Shown piece after piece: positions 56,327 to 63,457 of a stretch of DNA of 64,000 nt (position 1 is its first letter; each line of letters opens with the position of its first letter). The stretch is taken from positions 124,001 through 188,000 of the forward strand of contig NZ_RHHP01000031.1 of assembly GCF_003710815.1 (NCBI RefSeq), in the 5' to 3' direction. The stretch is from Brevibacillus centrosporus (GTDB lineage: Bacteria > Bacillota > Bacilli > Brevibacillales > Brevibacillaceae). Below the pieces are notes generated by a model. It had not been told where the DNA came from and did not search any database. It was given only the letters and a program-made list of their open reading frames with translations. Made by a program: the position numbers and the translations under genes.

Positions 56327-57904
56327 GTGAAATTGAACATGCCAGAATTTTATAATTTTGCGGCACAGGTGGATGAATGGGCGGTTAAGCATCCAGAGAA
56401 GCGTGCAGTTTGGGAGTTAGACGAGCAAGGAAACGAGGCTGTTTTAACCTATGACGAGCTGCGCCGTTATTCCAACCGTATTGCAAATGTCCTTGGCACC
56501 ATCGGGATCGAGCAGGGAGACAAAGTATTGGTGCTCGTCCCGCGGGGAATAACCGCATACGGTCTGTATTTGGCGTTGTTGAAGCTGGGAGCGGTCATCA
56601 TGCCAGGCTCAGAGATGCTTCGCTATAAAGATATTGAGTACCGAGTCAATCATGCGAAGGCGAAAGCGGTCATTGGCTTTGAAGGCATTCTGGAGGAAGT
56701 GGAGCCTGCCCGTGGACAATGCGACTCTCTCCGCCATTTTGTGACGATTGGCCACGCAAAGGACGGCTGGATTGGGCTGCAGGATCTACTGGGTGATCAG
56801 GATGAGGAGTTTGTTTGTGCCCAGACACGTGCAGATGAGCTTGCCTTTTTGTCCTATACATCGGGAACAACTGGCGGTCCAAAAGGCGTCATGCATGTAC
56901 ATGGTTGGCCATTTGCCCATTTGGCGGTAGCAGCCAAGCAGTGGCTGGACGTACGGGAAGACGATACGGTGTGGGCAACAGCGGGTCCTGGCTGGGCAAA
57001 ATGGATCTGGAGTCCTTTTGTCTCCACGCTAGGTATGGGCGCGACAGCATTTGTTTACAAAGGCCGCTTTGGCGCAGAGACTTATTTGAATCTTTTGCAA
57101 AAATACCCTGTCTCTGTCCTGTGTGCGACACCTACCGAGTACCGATTGATGGCAAAAGTAACGGATCTGGATCAGTACAAGCTTCAGGCGTTGCGTTCTG
57201 CTTGCTCGGCAGGCGAGCCGCTCAATCGGGAGGTCATCGATACGTTCCGCCGCGTATTTGATCTGACTGTACGCGATGGGTATGGGCAAACGGAAAACAC
57301 CTTGCTCGTCGGTACCTTTGTCGGAGTTGAGCCAAGGCCTGGTTCCATGGGACGTCCGTCTCCTGTTGTACAGGTAGCGATTGTCGATGAGGAAGGTGCG
57401 GAGCTGCCGACCGGCAAAGTAGGAGACATCGCCATCGACCGCCACATGGTAGCGCTGTTTAAAGGCTATTTGGACGATCCGGAGCGCACGGCAAAAGCAT
57501 TTCGTGGAGAATGGTACGTGACCGGGGATCAAGGACGGATGGATGAAGACGGTTACATTTGGTTCGAAGGTCGCTCTGACGATATCATCATTTCCGGCGG
57601 ATATACGATCGGACCATTCGAGGTAGAGGATGCGTTGGTGAAGCATCCAGCTGTAGCAGAGTGCGCAGCAGTAGCCAGCCCGGATCCGGAGCGGGGGAAT
57701 ATCGTCAAGGCGTTTGTGATTCTGAAAAAAGGAAGCACACCGTCGGATGAGCTGACAGCGGAGCTGCAGGAGCATGTGAAGAATTTGACGGCTCCTTATA
57801 AATATCCACGAAAAATTGAATTTGTCGAGGAGCTTCCGAAGACCTCCTCCGGTAAAATCAGAAGGATCGAGCTGCGTCAAAAGGAGAAGCAGCAGCAGAG
57901 CTAA
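56327..57904 (+). CDS. Acyl-CoA synthetase (AMP-forming, medium-chain type)
   Basis: The 525-residue adenylate-forming ligase activates a carboxylic acid to its CoA thioester. Signature A3 LSYTSGTTGGPKGVMH is near residue 170, A5 DGYGQTENTLLV near 315, A7/A8 YVTGDQGRMDEDGYIWFEGRSDD near 395-415 (written by key residues T-G-D and G-R-x-D-D) and the catalytic Lys in PKTSSGKIRR near 512. It matches the acetyl-CoA synthetase-like medium-chain subgroup (MACS). The start GTG 56327 follows GGGGGTG; ATG 56339 is an alternative. It is single. The acid is not determined. Confidence 0.92.
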   Translation: MKLNMPEFYNFAAQVDEWAVKHPEKRAVWELDEQGNEAVLTYDELRRYSNRIANVLGTIGIEQGDKVLVLVPRGITAYGLYLALLKLGAVIMPGSEMLRYKDIEYRVNHAKAKAVIGFEGILEEVEPARGQCDSLRHFVTIGHAKDGWIGLQDLLGDQDEEFVCAQTRADELAFLSYTSGTTGGPKGVMHVHGWPFAHLAVAAKQWLDVREDDTVWATAGPGWAKWIWSPFVSTLGMGATAFVYKGRFGAETYLNLLQKYPVSVLCATPTEYRLMAKVTDLDQYKLQALRSACSAGEPLNREVIDTFRRVFDLTVRDGYGQTENTLLVGTFVGVEPRPGSMGRPSPVVQVAIVDEEGAELPTGKVGDIAIDRHMVALFKGYLDDPERTAKAFRGEWYVTGDQGRMDEDGYIWFEGRSDDIIISGGYTIGPFEVEDALVKHPAVAECAAVASPDPERGNIVKAFVILKKGSTPSDELTAELQEHVKNLTAPYKYPRKIEFVEELPKTSSGKIRRIELRQKEKQQQS

Positions 57905-57925
57905 CCTTTTTTCACTGTGTCTTAC

Positions 57926-57985
57926 GGAAATGTAAGGTTCCTGTAAGTGGATTCGATGGGACGTACGCTGCCTTTTCCCTACAAT
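57926..57985 (+). promoter_or_regulatory. TGTAAG direct repeats and -10 upstream of the transglycosylase gene
   Basis: TGTAAG occurs at 57931-57936 and 57942-57947, exactly 11 bp apart, preceded by an inverted CTTAC. TACAAT (57980-57985) is a good -10 without a -35. Eleven-base spaced repeats are the layout of PhoP boxes; each repeat matches the PhoP hexamer in five of six positions on the other strand. Confidence 0.35.
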
Positions 57986-58016
57986 GAGTACAGAAGCAAG
58001 GTAGGGGGAATCCAGC

Positions 58017-58820
58017 ATGAATCAACTTTCCGTATCGGCGACCCATGAAAACGATCCTCTATTTACGATAAAGAATGTCGATAGACCGAAGCGAAAAAAC
58101 GCATCCTGGAAAAAACGTTTATGGGCGACTGTCATTCTGATCATCGTCTGCGTTTTTTCGCTTCCGAGCATGCTTAGCTTTGCTGGGAATGCATGGATCG
58201 ATCAAAAGAAGCTGCAGCAGGTCGAGAAGGCGGCTTCTGGCAGCTACGTGACACTAGATGAGATGCCTGATTACTTGTGGCAATCCTTTGTGGCGATTGA
58301 AGACCGTCGCTACTGGAAACACCATGGGGTCGATTATATCGCCTTCGCTCGGGCAATCTGGGCAGATGTACAAGCTGGTTCCTATGTCCAAGGGGGCAGT
58401 ACGATTACGATGCAGCTCGCACGCAATCTATTCTTAACCCAGGACAAAACGATCCTGCGAAAGGCAAAGGAGATCGCGATTGCCTATCAACTGGAACAGC
58501 GATACAGCAAAAAAGAGCTCCTGGAGATGTATTTGAATGTCATTTACTTTGGCCATGGCCAGTATGGGATCGAGTCCGCCAGCCAGCTGTACTTTGGAAA
58601 AAGGGTGAATGGAGCAGATCCTAGTGTGATAAGCCTCGGCGAGTCAGCCATTTTGGCATCTCTACCGAAGGCTCCAGAGGCATATTCTCCACTTAAGCAT
58701 TGGGAAAAAGCGAAGGAGCGTCAAGCCGTCGTTCTGGGCAGGATGGTGGAACAGGGGCTGATTACTCAAGAGCAAAAACAAGCGGCGCAGGAAGAAGTGA
58801 CCTTTGCGCGGGCAATCTAG
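58017..58820 (+). CDS. Monofunctional peptidoglycan glycosyltransferase (GT51)
   Basis: The 267-residue protein has a cytoplasmic basic N-terminus, one membrane anchor at about residues 40-60 (LWATVILIIVCVFSLPSML) and a GT51 domain that polymerises lipid II glycan chains. Motifs seen are VAIEDRRYWKHHGVD near residue 90 (catalytic Glu), GGSTITMQLARNLFL near 124, RKAKEI near 142 and ELLEMYLNVIYFGHGQYGI near 160. There is no transpeptidase domain, so it is a monofunctional transglycosylase in contrast to class A PBPs. It is flanked by its own promoter and terminator. Confidence 0.94.
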   Translation: MNQLSVSATHENDPLFTIKNVDRPKRKNASWKKRLWATVILIIVCVFSLPSMLSFAGNAWIDQKKLQQVEKAASGSYVTLDEMPDYLWQSFVAIEDRRYWKHHGVDYIAFARAIWADVQAGSYVQGGSTITMQLARNLFLTQDKTILRKAKEIAIAYQLEQRYSKKELLEMYLNVIYFGHGQYGIESASQLYFGKRVNGADPSVISLGESAILASLPKAPEAYSPLKHWEKAKERQAVVLGRMVEQGLITQEQKQAAQEEVTFARAI

Positions 58821-58965
58821 CATGCCGAAAGCTTCTCTGTATGGATACAGGGAAGCTTTTTCGCCGTTTCTTTTTGCGAAACAGTTCTATCCACTTTGCT
58901 GCAAGCATTCCTATACTAAGGAAGAAAAAGCTGCCCATGAGTAGAGCAGCCATTCCTTTCTTCAT
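58762..58965 (-). CDS. Possible small membrane protein coupled to the recombinase gene
   Basis: The frame begins at ATG 58965, overlapping the recombinase stop (TAATG). It encodes GMAALLMGSFFFLSIGML, a credible membrane span, then a basic FRKKKRRK stretch. The remaining 25 residues run through the transglycosylase terminator and antisense to that gene, so the C-terminal part is suspect. No ribosome site of its own is visible, so translation would rely on coupling. It may be a real small membrane protein or an accidental frame. Confidence 0.35.
   Translation of the reverse strand: MKKGMAALLMGSFFFLSIGMLAAKWIELFRKKKRRKSFPVSIQRSFRHARLPAQRSLLPAPLVFALE
58828..58862 (+). terminator. Intrinsic terminator of the transglycosylase gene
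   Basis: AAAGCTTC-x-CTGTAT (from 58828) pairs with ATACAG-x-GAAGCTTT (to 58859), followed by TT. It is a stem of about 14 bp with one mismatch. Confidence 0.85.
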
Positions 58966-60077
58966 TATGTAGTTCGATTTACGGCTTTACTCAGGGCATC
59001 CTCCAGGACATGCGCGTATTGCATCGTTGTTTCGATCTTGGAGTGGCCGAGCTGTGCCTGCAACTGATGGGGATCGGGATTCAGCCGCAAAAACTGGGTG
59101 GCAAAGCTATGGCGCAGCTTGTGGACGGACAGATCAGGGATTCCGAAAGCTTTGGCGTATTTTTTGACCAGCTTTTGCACAGAACGCACTTCGATACGAT
59201 GTCCATGGGGATTGGAAGGGGAGACAGCTAAAAAAACGGCGTCTTCCTGTGCGGAGGGATGGTAGTTGGCGCGAACCTGCAGATACTTGGCCAAGTACTC
59301 TTTTCCCCAGTCACTAAAGAAAGGTGCGTCCTCCTTTTTCCCTTTTCGAATCATCTTCAGCTGGTTTTTCTCCAGCACGATGTCAGACAGATTCAGGCTG
59401 ACAATCTCGGATACCCGAAAGCCGCCAGACAGAATCATGGCAACGATAGCCGTATCACGATCTCTGTTTTGCATGTGGTACTGCTGCTTTTTTGTGGTTT
59501 GGCAGTGGGCAAGGTATCCATTGTAAATGAAATCAACGAACTGGTAGATCTCATCATCAATCAGGATTTTCGCCCGAATGGCATGTGCCCGTGCCAGAGG
59601 AGTAAGCTCAGTGGTTTCCAGCTCGATTTTCGCCAGGACATTACGCGTCAGGTACGATTCGCCATTTTCATCCTCAGCCAAAGCTGATAAATAATGAAAC
59701 AATGATTTCAGGCTGGAAATTTTTCGACTGATGGTGCGGTCACTGTATTCTTTTCGTGAGCTTTTCGTTGGATGGGTCAGAAGAGCGGAACGTTCATATA
59801 AATGGGACTCCTGCAGGTAGAGGATATAACTCTCCACCGTTTCCTTTTTCAGTTCATTGAGATCTGCCAAAGGGATCTCCTTGATCTCAGTAGCAGCAGT
59901 CAGTCCCTCTGTCATCATCCAGCGAAAGAAGAAAGAGCAGTCACGCAAATACCCGAGCAGCGTGGAGGGAGAGTTTTTTTTCGTTTTTTTATGTTCGATA
60001 AACTTTTCGACGTACCATGGGTAAGAGCCAATGGATTGCAAAAGCTGCAGGGCGTCGCGCTGTTTGGTCACCGACAA
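58965..60077 (-). CDS. xerS: Tyrosine recombinase, XerS-like
   Basis: The 370-residue site-specific recombinase has a SAM-like core-binding domain (SYPWYVEKFIEHKKTKKNSP, then TLLGYLRDCSFFFRWMM), similar to XerS proteins, and a C-terminal catalytic domain. Its catalytic residues are Arg in GGFRVSEIVSL near residue 215, Lys after LKMIRKGKK, HKLRHSFATQF near 315, LGHSKIETTMQYAHV near 340 with the His and nucleophilic Tyr. XerS acts alone in streptococci for chromosome dimer resolution. TTG 60077 is chosen because GGTGG lies 8 nt upstream; nearby GTG codons are alternatives. Confidence 0.88.
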   Translation of the reverse strand: MSVTKQRDALQLLQSIGSYPWYVEKFIEHKKTKKNSPSTLLGYLRDCSFFFRWMMTEGLTAATEIKEIPLADLNELKKETVESYILYLQESHLYERSALLTHPTKSSRKEYSDRTISRKISSLKSLFHYLSALAEDENGESYLTRNVLAKIELETTELTPLARAHAIRAKILIDDEIYQFVDFIYNGYLAHCQTTKKQQYHMQNRDRDTAIVAMILSGGFRVSEIVSLNLSDIVLEKNQLKMIRKGKKEDAPFFSDWGKEYLAKYLQVRANYHPSAQEDAVFLAVSPSNPHGHRIEVRSVQKLVKKYAKAFGIPDLSVHKLRHSFATQFLRLNPDPHQLQAQLGHSKIETTMQYAHVLEDALSKAVNRTT

Positions 60078-60094
60078 TGCTAACACCACCAATC

Positions 60095-60134
60095 TTGTTG
60101 AATAGTATACGAACATATATTCTATCAGAAACAA
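60095..60134. promoter_or_regulatory. Inverted repeat upstream of xerS, candidate dif-like site or operator
   Basis: The arms TTGTT-GAATAG-TATA and TATAT-TCTATC-AGAAACAA are imperfectly symmetric around GAACA. The minus strand contains TAGAATATAT, also found in the Bacillus subtilis dif core as I remember it. The site overlaps a minus-strand TATACT (60109-60104) that may be the xerS -10. Confidence 0.35.
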
Positions 60135-60250
60135 AACAGTCTGGGAATTGCAAATTGCGCTATAGACAGGGGTTTTCTGGCAAGGTAAGATAGAGCGTAT
60201 GTACATAAACCGTAGTACTTCCGTTTTATTGGGTTAAAGGAGGAAAGAAA

Positions 60251-60625
60251 ATGGCAACATGGAACCTATCGCAAACCAAGCATCACGTTTTGCTATGCAA
60301 CGGCAGCAGCTGCAACCGGAAAGGCGGAGAAGAAGTAACCATCGCCATCCGTGAGGCCATTGCCGAGGCAGGACTGGATGATCGTGTGCACACGACTCGT
60401 ACGCGCTGCAATGGACGCTGTGAAGATGCGCCTGTCATGATCGTGTATCCAGAAGGCATCTGGTACAAACAAATTACACCTGAAATAGCGCCTTCACTGG
60501 TTGAGCAGCATTTTGTGAATGGCGAGCCGGTAGCATCGTTAGTCTCGCACCGTTTTGAGGACGGCTTTGTCCGAGTAGGAGACGCACCTCAAGGGATTTT
60601 AAAATCAGAAAAAGGAAAGAAGTAG
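60251..60625 (+). CDS. Thioredoxin-like [2Fe-2S] ferredoxin
   Basis: The 124-residue protein has four cysteines in the arrangement of thioredoxin-like ferredoxins: VLLCNGSSCNRKGG near residue 16 (C-x4-C) and TRCNGRCEDAPVMIVYPEG near residue 54 (C-x3-C). It should bind a 2Fe-2S cluster in the cytoplasm. Such stand-alone proteins occur in Bacillales near cobalamin or siroheme genes, but no such genes are here. GGAGGAAAG lies just before the ATG. It is a single gene between xerS and kbl. Confidence 0.9.
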   Translation: MATWNLSQTKHHVLLCNGSSCNRKGGEEVTIAIREAIAEAGLDDRVHTTRTRCNGRCEDAPVMIVYPEGIWYKQITPEIAPSLVEQHFVNGEPVASLVSHRFEDGFVRVGDAPQGILKSEKGKK

Positions 60626-60675
60626 CCACAAACCGCACTTTAGCCTAAACCGCTGGAGGGTGGCTTTTTTTTTTT
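60624..60675 (+). terminator. Intrinsic terminator of the ferredoxin gene
   Basis: AGCCAC (60624-60629) pairs with GTGGCT (60660-60665), with CCGC/GCGG-like pairing inside, followed by ten T residues. The left arm overlaps the stop codon. Confidence 0.6.
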
Positions 60676-60929
60676 GCAGGAAACGCCAAGATTTCGAAGG
60701 GCTAATATGGAGGGTTCAGGAGAAATTATGAGGAACGAAATCAGAAAAAAATAGTGAAAACGCTCTCTATAATGTCTTTGTCATATGGACACAACAAGAG
60801 AAAAGTGATAATCTGAATACAAATAAAGCTGATATCATGCGATTTCATTCAAATATTAATGTCTTTTTCAGGAGTACACATGTGTTTGTGGAAATTACTT
60901 CTACCACTGAAATGATGGAGGGATTCGAC
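60676..60929 (+). other. Non-coding leader of kbl-tdh
   Basis: No gene is seen. The 254-bp stretch holds the cre site at 60755-60768, a TATAAT at 60768-60773, a possible second promoter TGGACA-N15-GATAAT (60786-60812), and the long 5' leader to the TTG start of kbl. Confidence 0.5.
60755..60768 (+). promoter_or_regulatory. CcpA cre site overlapping a TATAAT element, upstream of kbl
   Basis: TGAAAACGCTCTCT matches 13 of 14 positions of the Bacillus cre consensus TGWAARCGYTWNCW. A perfect TATAAT (60768-60773) directly abuts it. CcpA binding here should block transcription of kbl-tdh when glucose is plentiful. Confidence 0.6.
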
Positions 60930-62123
60930 TTGGCGAGCAAAACCTTGACCACTTTTTTACATGAAAATTTGGCAGATCTGAAAAGCAAAGGGCTATATAA
61001 CGTAATCGATCCGCTGCAAAGTGCGAATGGTCCGGTAATCAAGATTTCTGGCAAAGAGCTGATTAACCTCTCCTCGAATAACTATTTGGGACTGGCAACA
61101 GACCAGCGTCTGATCGATGCCGCAGTTGCTGCTGCACAGAAATACGGTGTCGGGGCAGGTGCTGTCCGTACCATTAATGGAACCATGGAGCTGCACATTC
61201 AATTGGAGGAAAAGCTCGCAGCTTTCAAGCATACGGAAGCGGCAATCGCGTATCAGTCCGGGTTTAACTGCAATATGGCCGCCATTTCTGCGGTTATGGA
61301 CAAAGATGATGCAATTTTGTCTGATGAGCTAAACCACGCTTCCATCATCGACGGCTGCCGTCTATCCCGCGCTCAAATCATTCGTGTGAACCACTCGGAT
61401 ATCGATGATTTGCGTGCGAAGGCCAAGGAAGCTAGAGAATCCGGTAAATACAAAAAGCTCATGGTCATCACAGACGGCGTATTCTCCATGGACGGCGATA
61501 TTGCCAAGCTTCCGGAAATCGTTGAGGTTGCTGAAGAATACGACCTCATGACTTACGTGGATGACGCTCACGGCTCGGGCGTGTTAGGTAAAGGCGCAGG
61601 AACCGTAAAGCATTTCGGTCTGTCGGATAAGATTGACTTCCAGATTGGGACCCTTTCCAAAGCCATCGGGGTTATTGGAGGGTATGTAGCGGGAAGACAG
61701 GAGCTGATCGACTGGCTCAAGGTACGCAGCCGTCCGTTCCTGTTCTCGACTGCACTGACTCCTGCAGATGTTGCGGCATCGATTCAAGCCATCGATATCC
61801 TGCAAAGCAGCACAGAGTTGCACGACAAGCTATGGGACAATGGACATTACCTGAAAAAGGGTCTGAAAGAACTGGGCTTCGATATTGGTGCAAGCGAAAC
61901 ACCTATCACACCTTGCATTATTGGCGACGAACAACAAACACAGGAATTCAGCAAGCGACTGTATGAAGAAGGCGTTTATGCCAAAGCGATCGTGTTCCCA
62001 ACCGTTGCAAAAGGAACAGGACGCGTACGGAATATGCCAACTGCTGCTCATACAAAAGAAATGCTGGATCGTGCCCTTGGCATCTACGAAAAAGTTGGGA
62101 AGGAAATGGGGATCCTGAAATGA
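60930..62123 (+). CDS. kbl: 2-amino-3-ketobutyrate CoA ligase (glycine C-acetyltransferase)
   Basis: Kbl is a PLP enzyme that splits 2-amino-3-ketobutyrate with CoA into glycine and acetyl-CoA, the second step of threonine breakdown. The 397-residue product shows LINLSSNNYLGLATDQRL near residue 40, DELNHASIIDGCRLSRA near 130, TDGVFSMDGDIAKLPEIVE near 178, VDDAHGSGVLGKG near 210 and the PLP lysine in GTLSKAIGVIGGYVAG near 242. TTG 60930 is chosen because GGAGGG lies 8 nt upstream and the family aligns from ASKTLTTFL. The stop overlaps tdh (ATGA). Confidence 0.95.
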   Translation: MASKTLTTFLHENLADLKSKGLYNVIDPLQSANGPVIKISGKELINLSSNNYLGLATDQRLIDAAVAAAQKYGVGAGAVRTINGTMELHIQLEEKLAAFKHTEAAIAYQSGFNCNMAAISAVMDKDDAILSDELNHASIIDGCRLSRAQIIRVNHSDIDDLRAKAKEARESGKYKKLMVITDGVFSMDGDIAKLPEIVEVAEEYDLMTYVDDAHGSGVLGKGAGTVKHFGLSDKIDFQIGTLSKAIGVIGGYVAGRQELIDWLKVRSRPFLFSTALTPADVAASIQAIDILQSSTELHDKLWDNGHYLKKGLKELGFDIGASETPITPCIIGDEQQTQEFSKRLYEEGVYAKAIVFPTVAKGTGRVRNMPTAAHTKEMLDRALGIYEKVGKEMGILK

Positions 62124-63082
62124 AGAAGATACTAGTTACTGGCGCATTGGGACAAATCGGCTCGGAGCTCGTCATGAAATTGCGCGAGGTTTACGGAAAT
62201 GACCAAGTAATCGCGACAGACATCAGAAAACGAGACGAAGACCTAGTGGTGCAGTCAGGGCCGTTTGAAATTCTCGATGTGACAGATGCCAATCGTATGT
62301 TCGAGCTGGCAAAAACTCATCAAGTAGACACCATCATGCATCTGGCTGCCCTTCTTTCCGCTACGGCGGAAGCAAAGCCACTGCTCGCGTGGAACCTGAA
62401 CATGGGTGGACTGGTGAATGCTCTGGAAGCAGCTCGAGAGCTCAACTGCCAGTTTTTCACGCCAAGCTCTATTGGGGCATTCGGTCCTTCCACACCGAAA
62501 AATGGCACCCCGCAGGATACGATCCAACGTCCTACGACCATGTACGGGGTAAACAAAGTATCGGGTGAACTGCTGTGCGATTACTACTACCAGAAATTCG
62601 GCGTGGATACACGTGGAGTGCGCTTTCCTGGTCTGATTTCCTATGTAGCACCTCCAGGTGGGGGGACGACAGATTACGCCGTTGAAATTTACTACAAAGC
62701 CATCCAAGAAGGGGCATACACCTCTTATATCGCGAAAGACACATATATGGACATGATGTATATGCCGGATGCGCTGAACGCGATCATCAACCTGATGGAA
62801 GCTGATGCCTCCAAGCTTAAGCATCGCAATGCCTTCAACGTGACAGCCATGAGCATCGAGCCAGAACAAGTGGCAGCTGCGATTCGCAAGCATATCCCTG
62901 AGTTCAAGCTTTCGTATCAAGTGGATCCTGTTCGTCAGGCAATCGCAGAAAGCTGGCCGAACTCCATCGATGCGAGCTGTGCGAAAGAGGAGTGGGGCTT
63001 TACGTACGAGTACGACTTGGAAAAAATGACGGCAGATATGCTCACGAAGCTACGTGGGAAGCTGCTGCAAAAAGTCGGATAA
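62120..63082 (+). CDS. tdh: L-threonine 3-dehydrogenase, SDR/epimerase type
   Basis: The enzyme oxidises L-threonine to 2-amino-3-ketobutyrate, the substrate of Kbl. The 320-residue protein is of the extended SDR (epimerase-like) form, not the zinc alcohol dehydrogenase form: ILVTGALGQIGSEL at the start (T-G-x-x-G-x-x-G), HLAALLSATAEAKP near residue 75, FTPSSIGAFGPSTP near 115 with the Ser, and YGVNK near 142 (Y-x-x-x-K). Its start overlaps the kbl stop, so the pair is coupled and shares cre control. Confidence 0.94.
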   Translation: MKKILVTGALGQIGSELVMKLREVYGNDQVIATDIRKRDEDLVVQSGPFEILDVTDANRMFELAKTHQVDTIMHLAALLSATAEAKPLLAWNLNMGGLVNALEAARELNCQFFTPSSIGAFGPSTPKNGTPQDTIQRPTTMYGVNKVSGELLCDYYYQKFGVDTRGVRFPGLISYVAPPGGGTTDYAVEIYYKAIQEGAYTSYIAKDTYMDMMYMPDALNAIINLMEADASKLKHRNAFNVTAMSIEPEQVAAAIRKHIPEFKLSYQVDPVRQAIAESWPNSIDASCAKEEWGFTYEYDLEKMTADMLTKLRGKLLQKVG

Positions 63083-63097
63083 ATGAATACCTAACTG

Positions 63098-63143
63098 AAA
63101 GACTGTCGTCGCGGATAAAATTCCGTGAAGGCAGTCTTTTTTC
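63098..63143 (+). terminator. Intrinsic terminator of kbl-tdh
   Basis: AAGACTG (63099-63105) pairs with CAGTCTT (63132-63138), with CGCGGA/TTCCGTG pairing inside, followed by a T run. Confidence 0.75.
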
Positions 63144-63360
63144 TACAGTAAGAATTTATAAGATTCTTATCCAGTATAAGTTCAACTAAGACTGCGCCAA
63201 AAGGCTTGCCGCAGCCAAGTTTTCTAACTGAATCAGAAAGTATAAACGACGTGAGCCATCTACCTGATTCAGCATGAATAACCTTCCGATAAATCGCGGT
63301 CGCTCCTCCATGAGATGGCCTCGATAGAGGTTTTCTTACAATTACTGGGTAGATTGGCTG

Positions 63361-63389
63361 TTCCATAGGAGGAAAATCTATGCTAGAAT
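63361..63389 (+). promoter_or_regulatory. Candidate promoter of the AraC-family gene
   Basis: TTCCAT (63361-63366) and TAGAAT (63384-63389) are separated by 17 bp. A TGc extension precedes the -10. Confidence 0.4.
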
Positions 63390-63457
63390 GATATGCGAAC
63401 GATTGTTCTGGATGGTGAAATTCCCTCCGGAGTCCTGGCGCAAAGGATGGTGCAAGT

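Larger units (their letters stand above)
63083..63457. other. Non-coding stretch between tdh and the AraC-family gene
   Basis: No supported gene is seen. It contains the tdh terminator (63098-63143), a 7-bp dyad TAAGAAT/ATTCTTA (63149-63169), a perfect 9-bp inverted repeat CTGAATCAG (63228-63236) / CTGATTCAG (63264-63272), and the promoter of the AraC-family gene. Confidence 0.6.

Noticed and set aside
63091..63366. A 91-codon minus-strand frame between tdh and the AraC-family gene.
   Set aside because: No ribosome site; it runs through the tdh terminator, so its C-terminus is encoded by the terminator stem.
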